Source: Tricholoma matsutake
Taxonomy: Eukaryota; Basidiomycota; Agaricomycetes; Agaricales; Tricholomataceae
NCBI GenBank assembly: GCA_026075535.2
Contig: AP026540.1
Location: 3,720,001-3,784,000, forward strand
Reading direction: 5' to 3'
Length of the DNA stretch: 64,000 nucleotides
The notes under the pieces are model-generated. The model searched no databases and had not been told where the DNA came from. It saw only the letters and a list, made by a program, of their open reading frames with translations. How positions within the stretch are numbered: position 1 is the stretch's first letter; each line of letters begins with the position of its first letter. The translations under genes were made by a program, and so were the position numbers. Shown in pieces: positions 21,401-33,539 of this stretch.

Positions 21401-22826
21401 GGTCTCAGCAATAATGAAGGACAACCTCGTAAATGATGCTTTACGAGCCCTGAAAAACAATGGAACTCCCCCAATCAAGTCTGCATTGGAGGACTGGAAA
21501 TTCAAAGACGGCCTGCTCTTTTTCAAAGACAGATGCTACGTGCCACAGGACAAAACCCTCCGCCGAGCAATCATATGAAAATACCATGATAGCATCACGA
21601 CAGGACACCCTGGACAATGGCAGACGATCGAACTGATCCAACGAGACTACTGGTGGCCAGGAATGGCCAACTTCATCAAAAAGTACGTTGAAGGCTGCAC
21701 AAAGTGCCAGCAAATGAAAGTGAATACACACCCAGTGACCCCACCACTGACACCAATATCATCCAATGCCAGCAGACCATTTGAGCTGGTAACAACAGAT
21801 TTTATCATGGACTTGCCCGTGATAAACGGATTTGACTCAATCATGGTCATGGTAGACCATGGTCTTACAAAGGGGGTAATTTTTATCCCTCGTGCAAAGA
21901 TGATCGATGCACTTGGCGCCACAGACCTTTACCTGCGCCATGTGTACACCAGATTTGGACTCCCCAGAAGAATCATCTCAGACAGAGACCCTCGATTTGC
22001 ATCCAAACTCTTCCGAGAACTCAGATGACTGCTCGGAATCAAGCTATCCATGAGCACCACCTATCACCCCCAGACCGACAGAGAAATGGAGCAAGTAAAC
22101 CAAGAGCTAGAGGTTTACCTCTGCATGTTCTGTTCGAACAAACCCAAAGATTGGGAGCATTATCTCCCAACAGCAGAATTTGTGCATAACCAGAAGACGC
22201 ACTCCGCAGTAAAACATTCACCGTTTTACTTGATGATGGGATATCAGCCATGCACTATCCCCACCCCTTACGAAAAGACAAACGTGCTGGCTGCCGAACA
22301 GAGAATCCAAGAACTTCTCTCTGCGAGAAGGGAAGCTCTTGCCGCACATGAACTAGCCAGACAGGCTATGGCCACCCAAATGAAAGGGCAATATGAACCG
22401 TTCAAGGTTGGAGAACAAGTATGGCTTGACTCCAAGAACCTGAAGATTGGCTACCCAATGAGAAAACTGGCGCCAAAATGAGAAGGGCCCTTCATGATTG
22501 AAGATGCCTTGTCAAGAACAACATACCAATTGAAACTGCCGCCAGGATGAAAGATCCACCCGGTATTCCATGCAGCTTTACTCACATGATACCATGAGAA
22601 TGACACTCATGGGCGAAACTTCCTGACTCCACCACCCAACCTCATGGAAGGAGAGAACGAATACAAGGTGGAAGCGATCATCGCACACAAGAAGCACGGC
22701 AAGACACGCCGTTACCTCGTGAAATGGGTTGACTACCCGACATCCGAAAACACATGGGAACCCGAATCGAACCTAAAGAATGCCCCCGAGATCCTGACAG
22801 CATATAAGAAGAGGTACCACCTCTGA
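18417..22826 (+). pseudogene. Gypsy 2 Pol: protease, RT, RNase H, integrase, chromodomain
   Basis: One frame throughout. Retropepsin LLDSGAGGVFIN (near 18590); charged 22-residue repeats (19000-19330); reverse transcriptase with [10 protein letters not shown] (near 20505); RNase H with [12 protein letters not shown]; integrase zinc-binding HDS...GHPGQW...CTKCQQMK (21585-21715); integrase core with Asp in TTDFIMDLP, Asp in IISDRDPRF and Glu in TDREMEQVNQ; chromodomain YKVEAIIAHKK...YLVKWVDYPTSENTWEPE at the end. I count at least fifteen in-frame TGA codons and no frameshift. Most TGAs sit where relatives have Arg, consistent with CGA to TGA change. Confidence 0.92.
18990..19345 (+). repeat. 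22-residue coding repeats between protease and RT in gypsy 2
   Basis: About five degenerate units of the type AVAKTRERLSERKAKELN occur in tandem. They are highly charged and probably alpha-helical. The unit spacing of 22 codons (66 bp) is visible in the DNA. I do not know this insert from other gypsy elements. Confidence 0.75.
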
Positions 22827-22872
22827 TGGAAACCCAAAACCCCCCTCTCTTCCCACAACAACACTCCCCAAT

Positions 22873-23598
22873 ATGCCTGCTGAACAACGATTTACCCGAG
22901 AATACCTATGAAACCAATTGAATGCTGATGCCCTTCACATTCACCTCGCCCATGATCCACCGAAATACCATCTAGCCAGGATGTGCTTCTACTATGCGAG
23001 CACTATTGAACAGATGGAATGAAATCTAGAAGAAGCAATGAATGATGCAGACGCCCTGGGGATCGAGCAAACGATCCAGGAAATGATTGCACCATGGTCA
23101 GACAGACCGAGAACAGCTGAGGAGAGACCTCACACCCCTTTAGGTCGACACAGACGACCACTGACCTCGCTCTCGCCATTCAGCGAGCAGAGCAACAGAG
23201 ACAAACAATGAGCTCCCTCTGGAGGCTCCTCCCATTCTACAAAGAACCCGAAGATCGTGCCTAGGGCACCCGAAATAATTGATCTGACCACCCCCGAACC
23301 CGAACCAAAGACCACCCAACTGCCTTGGTCTCCCCCACACATGAGACATGCTAGATGTTTCATCTGCCAACAGATAGGCCACTTCGGCCTGATTTTCCAA
23401 CAATATGTTTGCAAGTATTGCAAACAGCGAGGCCCCAGACACTATGGGATGAACTGCCTGGAGAAACCTCAGAAAGATCGAGAGACTGATCAAAGAGAAG
23501 CCAAACACAGACAGTGGCTCTTCTTTAACTCCGGATATGATGATTTTGATGACAACGCAATGGGAAACATGACAGGGGAGCCATATGGAAGGATTTAA
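22873..23598 (+). pseudogene. Gypsy 2 extra ORF 3: cysteine/histidine-cluster protein
   Basis: A frame of 241 codons starts at the ATG at 22873, soon after the chromodomain stop, in a different frame from pol. Three TGA codons interrupt it (after REYL, after QME and after RDKQ). The N-terminal half is helical (HLARMCFYYASTIEQME), the middle has EIIDLTTPEPEP, and the C-terminal half has CFICQQIGHFG and CKYCKQRGPRHYGMNC, two knuckle-like clusters that suggest RNA or DNA binding. Position after pol is where envelope-like or accessory genes sit in other LTR elements. Function unknown. Confidence 0.6.
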
Positions 23599-23616
23599 AA
23601 GGCAGAGCTCAAGACA

Positions 23617-24006
23617 ATGGCATGACAAGACAGACCCATGCTCACAGGGATTACGATCCTCACCATCATCGTTGGCATGACCCTGGCTGCAGCGGCAGCC
23701 CTAACCTTCACATTCTGCCTCTACGCCATCTTCCAAACAGAACCCGAACCCCCAATTACAGACGTTGAATTTGCCATCCTGCAACTCCCCCCTTTCAATG
23801 ATACTACCAACTCCTTGACACTGCTACCTAGGGCAGCGCAAACCAGAAGAACCCGATCATGGTCCGAGTTCAGACATGAATTATTCCTCCATCGTACCCC
23901 TCGACCCCAACCTACCCACATAACCAGACCATGCCCAATCAGACCACGAAGGAGAGACGAAGATTTAGGTCGAAGTGTGGAACTTTCAACCATAGCGGGG
24001 GGGTAA
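23617..24006 (+). pseudogene. Gypsy 2 extra ORF 4: small membrane protein
   Basis: Reading from the ATG at 23617, codon 3 is TGA; from the next ATG (23638) 122 codons are open to a TAA that touches the 3' LTR. Residues 3-31 from 23638 are a strong membrane segment (ILTIIVGMTLAAAAALTFTF). The rest is Pro- and Arg-rich (RTRSWSEFRHELFLHRTPRP). A single-pass protein with a basic tail after pol recalls an envelope-like position, but no fusion peptide, cysteine pattern or cleavage site identifies it as one. Confidence 0.55.
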
Positions 24007-24662
24007 TGTTACAATTTTCCTTGTAACTCATGAGACCCGACGCACCCGATGATCCCCTCCAGACAGGAGGCACCCCTTGATTCATGCCTAGGGCATGTCC
24101 TTGACATCAGACACACACGCAATGCATGCCAACTGCATGCATTCAATCCCCTTCCTGTGGAAGGCACCCTTGACGCATGGTGACTCCATGCACCCAAACC
24201 CACTCCCACACATGCTGTGATACGACAGCCCCCTGACATGAGGTCTGTGACATTGGACTCTCACAATCGACATGCTGCACCGCAGCATGTCCTTGACATC
24301 GGACGCCTCATGCAAGGCATGTGGCCTATTGTTTCTATTATTACTTGATACACATCTACCTTTCCGATTGGATGATAAGGACCTCCCTTCTAGTATAAGT
24401 ACTGCGACTTGTAGTAGGGATGTCCTTAGTTTAGATCTAGGCAATTAACAGCCTTAACTTGCAACTCGCAAACTTACTCAAAACCACTAAGGAAGCCCCT
24501 TAGTGTGTGAACCTGAACAACTCTACGCAGAAGCCCTGCTAGAGTGCACTATCTATCTTACATCGGACACTCTGAGTAAGACTAGTGCCGAACGACTCGT
24601 TGAGGAAGCACCTCGTCAAATGACATCGATTAGATCGAGTGGTTGAGGCTTCGCCCTTAACA
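24007..24662 (+). repeat. Gypsy 2 3' LTR
   Basis: 656 bp, same ends as the 5' LTR, preceded directly by the purine run GCGGGGGGG, a polypurine tract. Confidence 0.93.
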
Positions 24663-24667
24663 TTGAC

Positions 24668-27463
24668 GGGGTCGTCCAACTCAGCAGTGTCTGGCGGGTG
24701 GAATGATTCATCGTCCTCATTGTTGTTTGTGGGTAAGAGGGTGAAAGTGGGTTCATCCCGAGTAGGTTCCTCAATGATGTCTTCTGAGGGTAGTGGGGCG
24801 GGTGGGATATGTTTTTCATGGCTTTCAAGGAAGCGGACATGATAAGAACTGTGGACTTTCCTTGTGGCCCGATTATAGCATCAGTAGGATTTGGACTTCA
24901 GGTCATATCCAATAAGTACGCATTCAATTGACCATTCGAAAATCTTTGGATTATTCTTCTTTGGGATGAGAACAAAAGCATGGCAACTGATCTCACACAT
25001 GTACAAATAATCAGGCTTGCATTCATGCCAGAGTTCCCAAGGTGTGCACCCTTGAAGTGATCGCGTGGTGGTTTTGGTGTGTAAATGAGAGGCTGTTAGG
25101 TAAAATTCGTCCCAAAGGTAAGCTGGTAAACCTGAATAAATTTGCATAGTGTGAGCCTTAGCCATAAGGGTACGATGCATGCATTCAACATGCCCAATAT
25201 GGGCTGAAGTGTATGGGGCTGTAAATCATTGTTCTGTTCCCTGTGTTTTAAGCCAAGCTTCCATCTCGTGAGATTTTAATTCTCCGTTGTCTGTGATGTA
25301 GATTTCAACTCTAAGTCCTGTTTCATTTTCCTGGGCTAATTCCCAAGCTTTTAGTTCAGGGAAAGAGTCGTCTTTGTTATGAAGTGGTATCGACCACAGA
25401 AAAGATGTATAATCATTGACAATATCCATAACATAAGAATTTCTGGTATGAGATTTGACTCCATGTGGACCCAATAAATCCACCCAAACTTTTTCCAACT
25501 TTTGTGTTGCCTTATGACCGATCCCCTCCACATGCTTCTTTGGAACTGGTGTCTTTGTCTGTTTGCCAAGAACACAAGATTCACATTTGGGTGGTCTAGA
25601 TGTGGAGACGATGGGCGCACCTGTAAGTGTACCCTTTTTGGCCATATCCCAAAGGGATTGATAGTTTGCATGGCCAAGATGGCAGTGCCAAGTTTCTAGA
25701 TCGGGGGACTTGTGGACAGTGAATGCATGGTCAGCAGCAGCTGAGTGCAGGTTGAGTGAATATAGTTTCTTGTTGGGAAGTAGGATTCCATGGGCAATAA
25801 GTGCTCTGGTGGATTTATCTGTGACCCAGCACGAGGAATTATCGAAATGCGCCACAGCATTTGAGTCATTGGTGAGGGAACTGACCGAGATAAGTCAGAC
25901 TGCCGCATTTGGGATGTAGAGTGCATTACGTAATATGATTGATGCGCCTCGAGCTATGTGTAGTCTTATGTCACCAACTCCTATAGCGATAATGGAGGAT
26001 CCCCCAACACCTTTCACAGGGCAGGGTGAGATTGGACAAAGGGTAAGGAAGTCAGCCTTGTCCGGTGAGATGTGGACTGTTGCACCTGTATCAATAATAA
26101 AAGGAAAATTGATAAGGGAAACCTGGGAGCATCGAGTTTGGTTAAGTGGTTCGACAGTGAATGCGTCTTCCCCAGGGGTTGAGATGTTGCAGGTCCAGTC
26201 AACGGTTGTGGTCACCTCCTCCTCAATGACAAGCCAACCCTCATATTCCACCTTCTCAATTGACGCTGTGGGAAGCGGGTCACTAGCAAGTCCAGCAAAT
26301 GGGGTATAAGTGTCGGGTTGGGGCTTTGCAGGTTTGGAATCCACCATAACCATGAAGGCGCATCTGTTAACATCTTTCACAGTAATTGGGACCCTTGGAT
26401 TAGAGTTGTATGAATTATCAACCTTCTTCCCTTTGTCCCGAGCTGCTTTCCGCACTGCCACAGACTCTTCAATTGTCTTCCCAGCCATTCCTCCCCCTGC
26501 CTTAATGCAATATTCAGTCGAATGTCCCATTTTCTTGCAAACGGGATTCCTGCAAACAAGTCCATTGGATGGCTTTGTTGATTTAACATGCACAGTGAGA
26601 GCCATGGATGATCAGGAGTCTGTGCGGTGGTCGTTCTCGAGAAGGGATTGTTCATTTTCCAAAAATAAGTGGATATCCTTTGATGTGTAAGGGGATTCCT
26701 TTGTGGAGGCGGCGATGTCATGAGAAATGATGGAACGCACATGAGGGAAATTGTCGCTGAGGGAGTTCAAAAGAGCAATACAGCAAAGGAGGTCGGGTTT
26801 AATATCCCCCATAGCAAACGCGCAATCGATGAGAGCGCAAATTTTGTCGGCCATTTTGGGAAGGGGGGTCTCGGTGGTGCACTGAATTGTGAGTGCCTGT
26901 TGTAATAATTGGACTTGATGAACTGGGCCCTCATTCTGGTGTCGTTTACGGAGTGCCTCCCAATTTACAGTTGTATCCTTTTCCATGTCTATAAAAGGGC
27001 CTTTGGATGGAACAATGCTGGACGCAAGAAATGCGTATGCGAGACGGGAGTTGGCCTTCCAGTTGATTAACACACGAGTTTCGGAAGTAGTGGGTGCAGT
27101 GATTGTGCCGGTAACATATTCATAGAGACCATTTAGTGAAAGGGCAATGGTAATTTCCTCGCACCATTCTTTGTAGTTTGATTTAAGTTTGTTGAGTTTC
27201 TCGCTGGAATATTGAACCGAGAGTTTGATCGGAGCAACCGAGGGAGGGCTAGATTCCATCATGTTGGGTATAGATAGAGAAAGAAAATTGAGGTTCGAGG
27301 AGCAAGAGACCATCTGCTAGGGGTTGAATGCACAAAGGGCAATCCATGATCCGAAATGGGATAGTGATCAGAATTTCGATCGAAAATATGACATAGAGTA
27401 AAATGTTGAGTGGCTAGGAGATTGTCTACCATCGCTTAAAAGTGACAGGAGTGGCCCATAACC
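24668..27463 (-). pseudogene. Copia 2, 5' half: Gag, protease and integrase
   Basis: Reading the minus strand from an ATG at 27313, one frame continues to beyond 24881 with four in-frame stops (26612, 25895, 25226, 24881), at least three of them TGA where Arg is expected, and no frameshift. Gag has a knuckle variant CRNPVCKKMGHSTEYC. The protease has FIIDTGATVHIS. The pre-integrase domain has WHCHLGHANYQSLW and CESCVLGKQTK. The integrase core has VWVDLLGPHG and YITDNGELKS. The primer-binding site AGGTTATGGGCC lies at 27463-27452 against the 5' LTR. The other half is at 14891-16570. Confidence 0.9.
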
Positions 27464-27790
27464 TGTAGAGAATCAATCCTAGATAAGAATAGACTCAGTC
27501 GATGTATAATTGACTGTATATGAGCGAATAGTACCTAGATAAGAATAGACTACGGTACTATTAATAATCCTGTATGTAAGGTTCTATGGAATGTTACTCA
27601 CCTCAGTCAATGTATAATTGACTGAGGTGTCTAACTAATATTGTGGGGTATATATACTAGAAGTCATAAAGGTAACCAAAAGACGAGTATAAAGGGGACA
27701 TGCCAAAAGACTTGTTGATAATGCCGACATGCCATAAAGGGATGTCGGTGATGGGATCAAATGAATGCATCATCAGATATGACAATACCC
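27464..27790 (-). repeat. Copia 2 5' LTR (outer limit unresolved)
   Basis: In minus-strand sense the LTR ends with CTCTACA just before the primer-binding site. Its beginning is not clear because gypsy 3 starts in the same stretch. It contains two copies of CCTAGATAAGAATAGACT and a perfect 12-bp-stem hairpin at 27600-27628. Confidence 0.6.
27600..27628. repeat. Perfect hairpin in copia 2 LTR
   Basis: ACCTCAGTCAAT, a GTATA loop, then ATTGACTGAGGT: a perfect 12-bp stem. A related, imperfect copy is at about 27493-27515. Confidence 0.75.
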
Positions 27791-30700
27791 ATTCACAGTG
27801 TATATCTCAACACTTGGGAAAACCAATCTAATAATAGGATGTCCATGGTTATGGAAGCATAATCCCAAAATTGATTGGAAAACTGGGAAAGTACAAATGA
27901 CTCATTGTTCTAAGGAATGTAATGTGTATGGAAGGAAGATGAAGAAGGAAAAAAGGAAAAAGAAAGAGAAAGAACGTCCGAGAAAGTATTCTGTTATGAT
28001 GGAGGAAGTGGAGGATGAGGAAATGCCAAATGAGGAAGTTCCAATCATGATTGAGAAAGAAGAGCAGAAGCAAACCTTTAGAACAATTCGTGGAGGACAG
28101 TCATGGGACAAGAATATCGTGAAGGTGGAGAAGCCAGTGGAGGAATGGGTGCCAAAAGTGTATCATGAATATCTGTCAGTGTTCCAGAAGAAGGAGTCTG
28201 AGCGAATGCCAGTGCAGAAGCCATGGGATCATGCGATTGAGATGAAGCCAGGGTTTGTGCCAAAGAAGTCGAAGGTATATCCATTATCTCCGATGGAACA
28301 AGAAGAAGTGGATGCATTCCTGAAGGAGCAATTGTGCAAAGGATATATACAACCTTCAAAATCACCACAGACATCACCAATATTCTTCATGCCAAAGAAA
28401 GACCAAAGGAAGAGGATGTGTACAGATTATAGGTATCTGAATGAGTGGACAGTGAAGAATGTGTACCCCCTGCCATTGATCTCAGAAATAATTGACAAGG
28501 TGGGAAAAGCCAAGGTCTTTACAAAATTGGATTTATGATGGGGATACAACAATGTACGAATAAAGAAAGGAGATGAGTGGAAGGCTGCATTTGCCATGCG
28601 TCGAGGATCCTTTGAGCTGCTTGTCATGTTTTTTGGGATGACTAATAGTCCCCCGACCTTTCAAAATATGATGAACGACATTTTCAAGGACGTAATAGAC
28701 AAAGGTGTGGTAATAATATTTATTGACAACATTCTGATATTCACGGAGGATGAAGAACATCATGAGGCGATAGTACAGGAGGTGTTATGGAGGTTGGCGG
28801 AGAATGATCTATTTTTGAAACCAGAGAAGTGTGTGTTTGGGGCAAGTGAGATTGAGTTCCTAGGATTATTGATCGGCCCTGACAGGATCAAAATGGATCT
28901 GATCAAGGTACAGGCAATCACGGATTGGCCTGCACCCACCCATGTCAAGGAGGTTCAAGCCTTCTTGGGACTCATAAATTATTATCGTTGCTTTGTGCAC
29001 AATTTTTCTAAAATTGCTGCACCCTTACATAACCTTATGTGAAAGGGAGTAGTATGGAGGTGGGGAGAGCAGCAGCAGACAGCATTTGAGGAGTTGAAGA
29101 GGAAGTTTGTGGAGGGACCAATATTAGCCCCAGTAGATTTCACATGCCCTTTGCGAGTGGAATCCGATGCATCTGATTTTGCTACTGGAGCAGTATTATC
29201 AATGCTGTGTGAAGATGACAAATGGCATCCTTGTGCATACTTGTCAAAAGGGTTGAATGATGTGGAGAGGAATTATGATGTGCATGACAAAGAGATGTTG
29301 GGGATAATACGAGCATTGGAGGCATGGAGGCATTATTTGGAGGGATGTACGCATCAGATTGAGATCTGGATGGATCATCAAAATCTGCAATACTTCATGT
29401 CCACTAAAAGCTTAATCGCCGGCAAGCATGTTGGGCACTATTCCTATTGCATTTCAATTTTCACTTGGTCCACAAAGCGGGAAGCTTAATGAGGAAAGCA
29501 GATGCATTATCCAGATGTGTTGATCATAAAAGGGGGGTGGAGGAGGACAATAAAAATGTTACCTTACTCAAACCCAAATACTTTCGCATTTGCGCTATGC
29601 ATCAAGGGCATCTATTAGTAGATAGCTCGGAAATGGAAATGTTGTCTAAAATTAGACAATGTTCGGAAATGGACGATGAAGTAGTGGAAGTCGTGAAAGC
29701 TCTGAAGGGAGACAAGAAAGGTAATATCAAAGGAGATGAATGGGCTGAGGAACAAGGGTTGGTGTTGTTTCAAGGAAAAGTGTATGTACTGAAGGATCAG
29801 GATTTGCAAAGGGAGATCATCTGGTTACATCACAATACGCCAATTGCCGGACACCCAGGAAGATGGAAGATGTTGGAATTAGTAATGAGAAATTATTGGT
29901 GGCCTGGAATTTTGAAGTATGTGTTGGGGTATGTGGATGGATGTGATACATGCATGAGGGGGAAGAAATTTCCAGAGAAACCTGCAGAAAAATTAATGCT
30001 GAACCCTATACCTAAAGTGCTGTGGTGAGATATATCTGTGGATTTTATTACTGGATTACCTGAGGCTCAAGGGTACGATGCAATATTTGTAGTATGCAAC
30101 CGCTTTACAAAGGAGGTCCATATTATTCCTACTACTACAGAAACCTAATCATTGGGCTTGGCGCGCCTCTATCTAAATCAGGTATGGCAGTTACATGGGT
30201 TACCCAATACCATTATCTTCAATTGTGGACCACAATTTGCTTCCATGTTTATGTGAGAACTAAACAACATATTGGGAATTTAAACTAAATTATCTATGGC
30301 ATATCACCCACAGACTGATGGGCATACAGAGAGAATAAATCAGGAGTTGGAGCAGTACCTACATATGTTTGTCAACTACCGACAAACTGACTGGTCCGAA
30401 TGGTTGGCAATTGCCAAATTTTCCCACAATAACAAATTCCATTCGGCTACTCGTATGTCACCCTTTTTTGTGAATTATGGATACCATCCTCACATGGGAG
30501 TAGAACCCAGAAGGGAAGTCAAAGTACAGTCGGTAGAAGACTTTGTATCTAAGATGCAAAAGGTACAAGAGGAAGCAGAGGCAGCATTAAAGAAAGCACA
30601 TGATGACATGATGCGACACATGGATCGTACTCAAGCACACGCTCCAGAGTTCAAAGTTGGTGACTTGGTATGGCTAAGTACCAAGGACCTGAATATTACA

Positions 30701-31184
30701 TGACCTTCGAGGAAACTTACGGAAAAACATATGCGATCTCTAAAGTAATCTCGCCTAATGTGGTAGTGCTAAAATTACCCTGATCATTCAAGATTGATCC
30801 CAAGATTAATGTATCCTGCCTACGCCCTTACCATCTGCCCACTATTTCTGGCCAACAAACTACTCTGCAACCTCTGATAATAGTAGAAGGTGCTCCAGAA
30901 TACATAGTTGAAAAAATTCTAGACTCATGTCTTCCACGGAACAAATTGGAGTTCTTAATAAAGTGGAAAAACTATACCGACAAAAATAATTCATGGGAAC
31001 CTGAAGAGAATTGTAAGTGAGCGCATAATGCGATTGCCCAATTCTTTAAATGTAATCTGAATGCTCCGTGTCGCATTGTGAGAATGGTGTATGAGGGGAT
31101 GAGATTCTGGCCTTACCAAAATTTCACAGAGGGGACAGACACAATATTTTCTCGCCTGGAAGTCAAGGCATAAAAGGGGGGTAA
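27791..31184 (+). pseudogene. Gypsy 3: 5'-truncated pol of a chromodomain gypsy element
   Basis: Begins within the protease (YISTLGKTNLIIGCPWLW), then a very basic/acidic linker, reverse transcriptase, RNase H (VESDASDFATGAVL), integrase zinc-binding part (HHNTPIAGHPGRW...CDTCMRGK) and a chromodomain (EYIVEKILDS...FLIKW). The active-site box reads FIDNILIF, so the second catalytic Asp is Asn. In-frame TGA codons replace Arg at about 28538, 29040, 30027, 30703, 30781 and 31018; frame changes occur near 29440 and 30100-30300. It is related to gypsy 2 in domain order and sequence style. Gag and the 5' LTR are absent. Confidence 0.88.
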
Positions 31185-31585
31185 TGTTAGGAAACCACCC
31201 CATTACCTAATAAAATTTCATTTTTATTTTATTATGTCGAATTACGCTACATGACGCCAAATGACACTACACTTTGATAGCATGAGAATTTTATTTCACA
31301 CACATCAAAATGTACGTGCATGTATGAGTGCGTCGGTAACAACAATGTACAATATGTGTAACATAGTATATAAACCCTAAATATATGCCTAGGGGACCCC
31401 AGTTGTGTTCTCTTAGTATTCCACCTACATTTTCGGTGTGAAAGGCCTTTGTCAACAAACTCACCTATTAATAACCCCTCACATCAAAACCATCAATCCC
31501 CCCATCACAAGCGTGGATCCCACCCCCTTCTTGTAGAGAGAACCCACATGGTCTTAGCTAGCAGATAGTGGGTGTCGCCCTAACA
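31185..31585 (+). repeat. Gypsy 3 3' LTR
   Basis: 401 bp, TGTTAGGAAACC...GCCCTAACA, preceded by the purine run AAAAGGGGGG. Followed by GTATA; no partner duplication is seen because the 5' end of the element is lost. Confidence 0.8.
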
Positions 31586-31874
31586 GTATAAACACTTAGG
31601 GTATAACACAGTGTATACCACAGGTAATTCTACACACACACCATACCCATAACTCATTACACTGCACCTGCATTACATACTGTATTCACAGGTGTGGTGT
31701 ACATTCACAGTTTATATACAAACACCACGGTGTATCAACACTGCAGTATACCAAGGAACCACCTATCAAGACCATGGGTTTGACCTGAGGTTTCTCTACA
31801 TAACTCTTGCAAAATGCTATAAACTCTTGCTCCAGGCATACTTCTTCCCAATGACACGATGCACAAACAAGATA
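31586..31874 (-). other. 3' flank of the hAT transposase relic with terminal-type repeats
   Basis: Contains TAGGGTATAACACAGTGTAT (from 31598) and many GGTGT/ACACC words like those in the subterminal regions of the MITE at 7611-8329. This is probably the 3' terminus of the hAT element whose transposase follows on the minus strand; the opposite terminus was not identified. Confidence 0.4.
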
Positions 31875-32332
31875 CTAGAAGCTCTCACTCAAAGACAGAG
31901 ACTTGCTCCAAGCATGCTTCTTCCCAAGACATGATACACAAACAGCTCCAACAAGCTTTGGAATATCAACAAGATCCTTTGTTCCCCAATCTCCAAGGCA
32001 CAAGAAGGCATGTATCATAGATGGGGAAAGGCAGTTGCGAGTAAAGTGAAGTAGTTGGCAGCCTTGCGAGAAAAGACACTCAACAGCTGTAGATGTTGCT
32101 GAGAACCCTCATCAGCAAAAGGTCCTGACTAAACAGAGCAAATGGACATTACCTGGTACACTTAGATAGTCAAAAGCCATGGCCAAAGGTTTTGGATAAA
32201 CCTTCTGATGATCCCACCACCAAGCAATCAGATCAGATACCTTCTCAATTTCCTATGAAAGATAGTCATCAAGTTCATCGACATCACCTAAACCATCCAT
32301 TGGGATGTCCAGAAAGTTTGTTGAAATGTCCA
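31875..32332 (-). pseudogene. hAT transposase relic, C-terminal segment
   Basis: The minus strand reads EKVSDLIAWWWDHQKVYP, then MAFDYLSVPG, LFSQGCQLLHFTRNCLSPS and HAFLCLGDWG, the conserved hAT dimerisation region near the C-terminus. Stops (two adjacent) disturb it near 32110. It continues upstream across the MITE at 32333-32819 into 32820-32926. The enzyme would have cut and joined hAT element ends. Confidence 0.8.
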
Positions 32333-32819
32333 TAAGGCAAGGCAGGGGTAGGGGTATACCCTTGTGTTTTTGGGCTAAGGGTATGAGGGGTAAGGGTAGG
32401 GGTTTGGAAGTTCATACCCTTGCATACCCCTGTACCCTTACTAAGGGTACAGGGGTATGCCAGGGGTATGCTTATGTAAGAATATCATTTGATTTTTTCA
32501 GCTACAAAGACTCATATTCAAGATTTTCATCAATTAAATTCAGATTTTGGGATTGTCCAACATGATAATGGCTTTCATATGTTAATAAGATATTAATATG
32601 TAATATCAATAGTAAATACAATAGTTATCAACACTTTTCAAATGAATTTTGCTCTAAATATGTTGATTTTGTGCCAAACCCTTGTACCCTTGACAAACCC
32701 TCCCATACCCTTGGCAACCCTTATATGTTTCCATACCCTTACCCCTAAGGGTAGGGTGTTCAGGGGTAGGGGTAAGGGTATGAGATTTGACACCCAGGGG
32801 TAACCCCTGCCTTGCCCTA
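32333..32819. mobile_element. hAT-like MITE (487 bp) inserted in hAT transposase gene
   Basis: Ends read inward TAAGGCAAGGCAGGGGTA and TAGGGCAAGGCAGGGGTT, flanked by a perfect 8-bp duplication AATGTCCA (32325-32332 and 32820-32827). The interior is rich in GGGTA/TACCC words that form local hairpins. No ORF. Confidence 0.9.
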
Positions 32820-32926
32820 AATGTCCAAGTTGTCAACAAGTGCCTTTGTCTGTTGTCATGAGGAAGTAAGCATGTGGTATGAAGGACAATAGATAGTAAA
32901 GAACATACAAGAATGGGGGTTGGTGG
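32820..32926 (-). pseudogene. hAT transposase relic, short exon and intron piece
   Basis: Contains an intron-like GTATGT...CAACAG sequence and the exon TKALVDNLD that continues into LDIPMDGLGDVDELDDYLS after the MITE. It also holds one copy of the GTTGGTGG duplication of the large TIR element. Confidence 0.6.
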
Positions 32927-33187
32927 CAGTAATTTACACTCCCCCACCTATTCCAATTGGACTCTCTGGAATCCAGTTATTCTGACCAGATTCCACTGGA
33001 GTCCAATTATTCTGACTGGATTCCACTGGAGTCCTGTTATTCTGACTGGATTCCAGTTATTCCAGACTCCAAGTTATGCATGTTTAGTTTAATTAACTTA
33101 CAGTATACAACAGTAGAAAGTCAAGTCAAGTCAAACTTCGAGTCCTGAAGTTCCTCAGTTGCCTACAAAATTAATTGGGGCAGAGCA

Positions 33188-33246
33188 AGGATTGAACTCA
33201 AGGCCTCATGTGATAAACCAAACACCATGCTCAACCAGTTGAGCCA
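33188..33246 (-). promoter_or_regulatory. tRNA-like Pol III head, left arm of element 32927-43816
   Basis: Minus-strand TGGCTCAACTGG (33246-33235) and AGTTCAATCCT (33198-33188). Directed towards the left terminus. Confidence 0.6.
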
Positions 33247-33356
33247 CAGGAGAATTATTAACTAGCTATTATAAAGTTTATTTCTGACACTCAAACTCAC
33301 AACTTCATTTTTTCGAAGTAGATAATGAAGATCAAATTTTTTTAAATTTAAGCCCA

Positions 33357-33490
33357 TCCCTCGCAGGGGATGATTCAATTATATATATATATATACATAA
33401 AACTAACCCCTCGCATTCAGCGCAAGGGGGGAGGTAAAAATGTCAAGAAAAAAAAACCCTCCCCATGCAAAATGTGGGGGAGGGGGAGGG
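33357..33490. repeat. GC hairpins with minus-strand T-runs
   Basis: CCCCTCGCATTCAGCGCAAGG (33406 onward) is one hairpin with a mostly matched stem, and CCTCCCCATGC...GTGGGGGAGG (33460-33485) another, the latter followed by a T-run on the minus strand. It corresponds to the array at 40511-40768. Confidence 0.65.
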
Positions 33491-33539
33491 GATGCAACCC
33501 CGCTGTGCTAGGTGAGTTGTCTGTCATTCCACCCACAAT

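Larger units (their letters stand above)
16576..24662 (+). mobile_element. Gypsy 2: full-length chromodomain gypsy element with extra 3' ORFs
   Basis: LTRs 16576-17230 and 24007-24662 (655/656 bp) begin TGTTACAATTTTCC and end CGCCCTTAACA, flanked by TTGAC (16571-16575 and 24663-24667). It is inserted in copia 2. The leader 17231-17546 has no gene. Gag and the whole of pol lie in one frame (17547-22826) with no frameshift seen, broken by a TAA after gag and many TGA codons. Two further ORFs lie between the chromodomain and the 3' LTR. LTR differences are mostly transitions at CpG. Confidence 0.95.

Noticed and set aside
17547..22826. TGA read as a sense codon (recoding) in gypsy 2
   Set aside because: The same elements still use CGA for Arg, TGA appears in several unrelated families at once, and CpG deamination explains both the stops and the Asp to Asn changes.
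23638..24006. Calling the membrane ORF a true envelope gene
   Set aside because: Only one hydrophobic segment, no signal for a fusion peptide, furin-type site or conserved cysteines; position alone is not enough.
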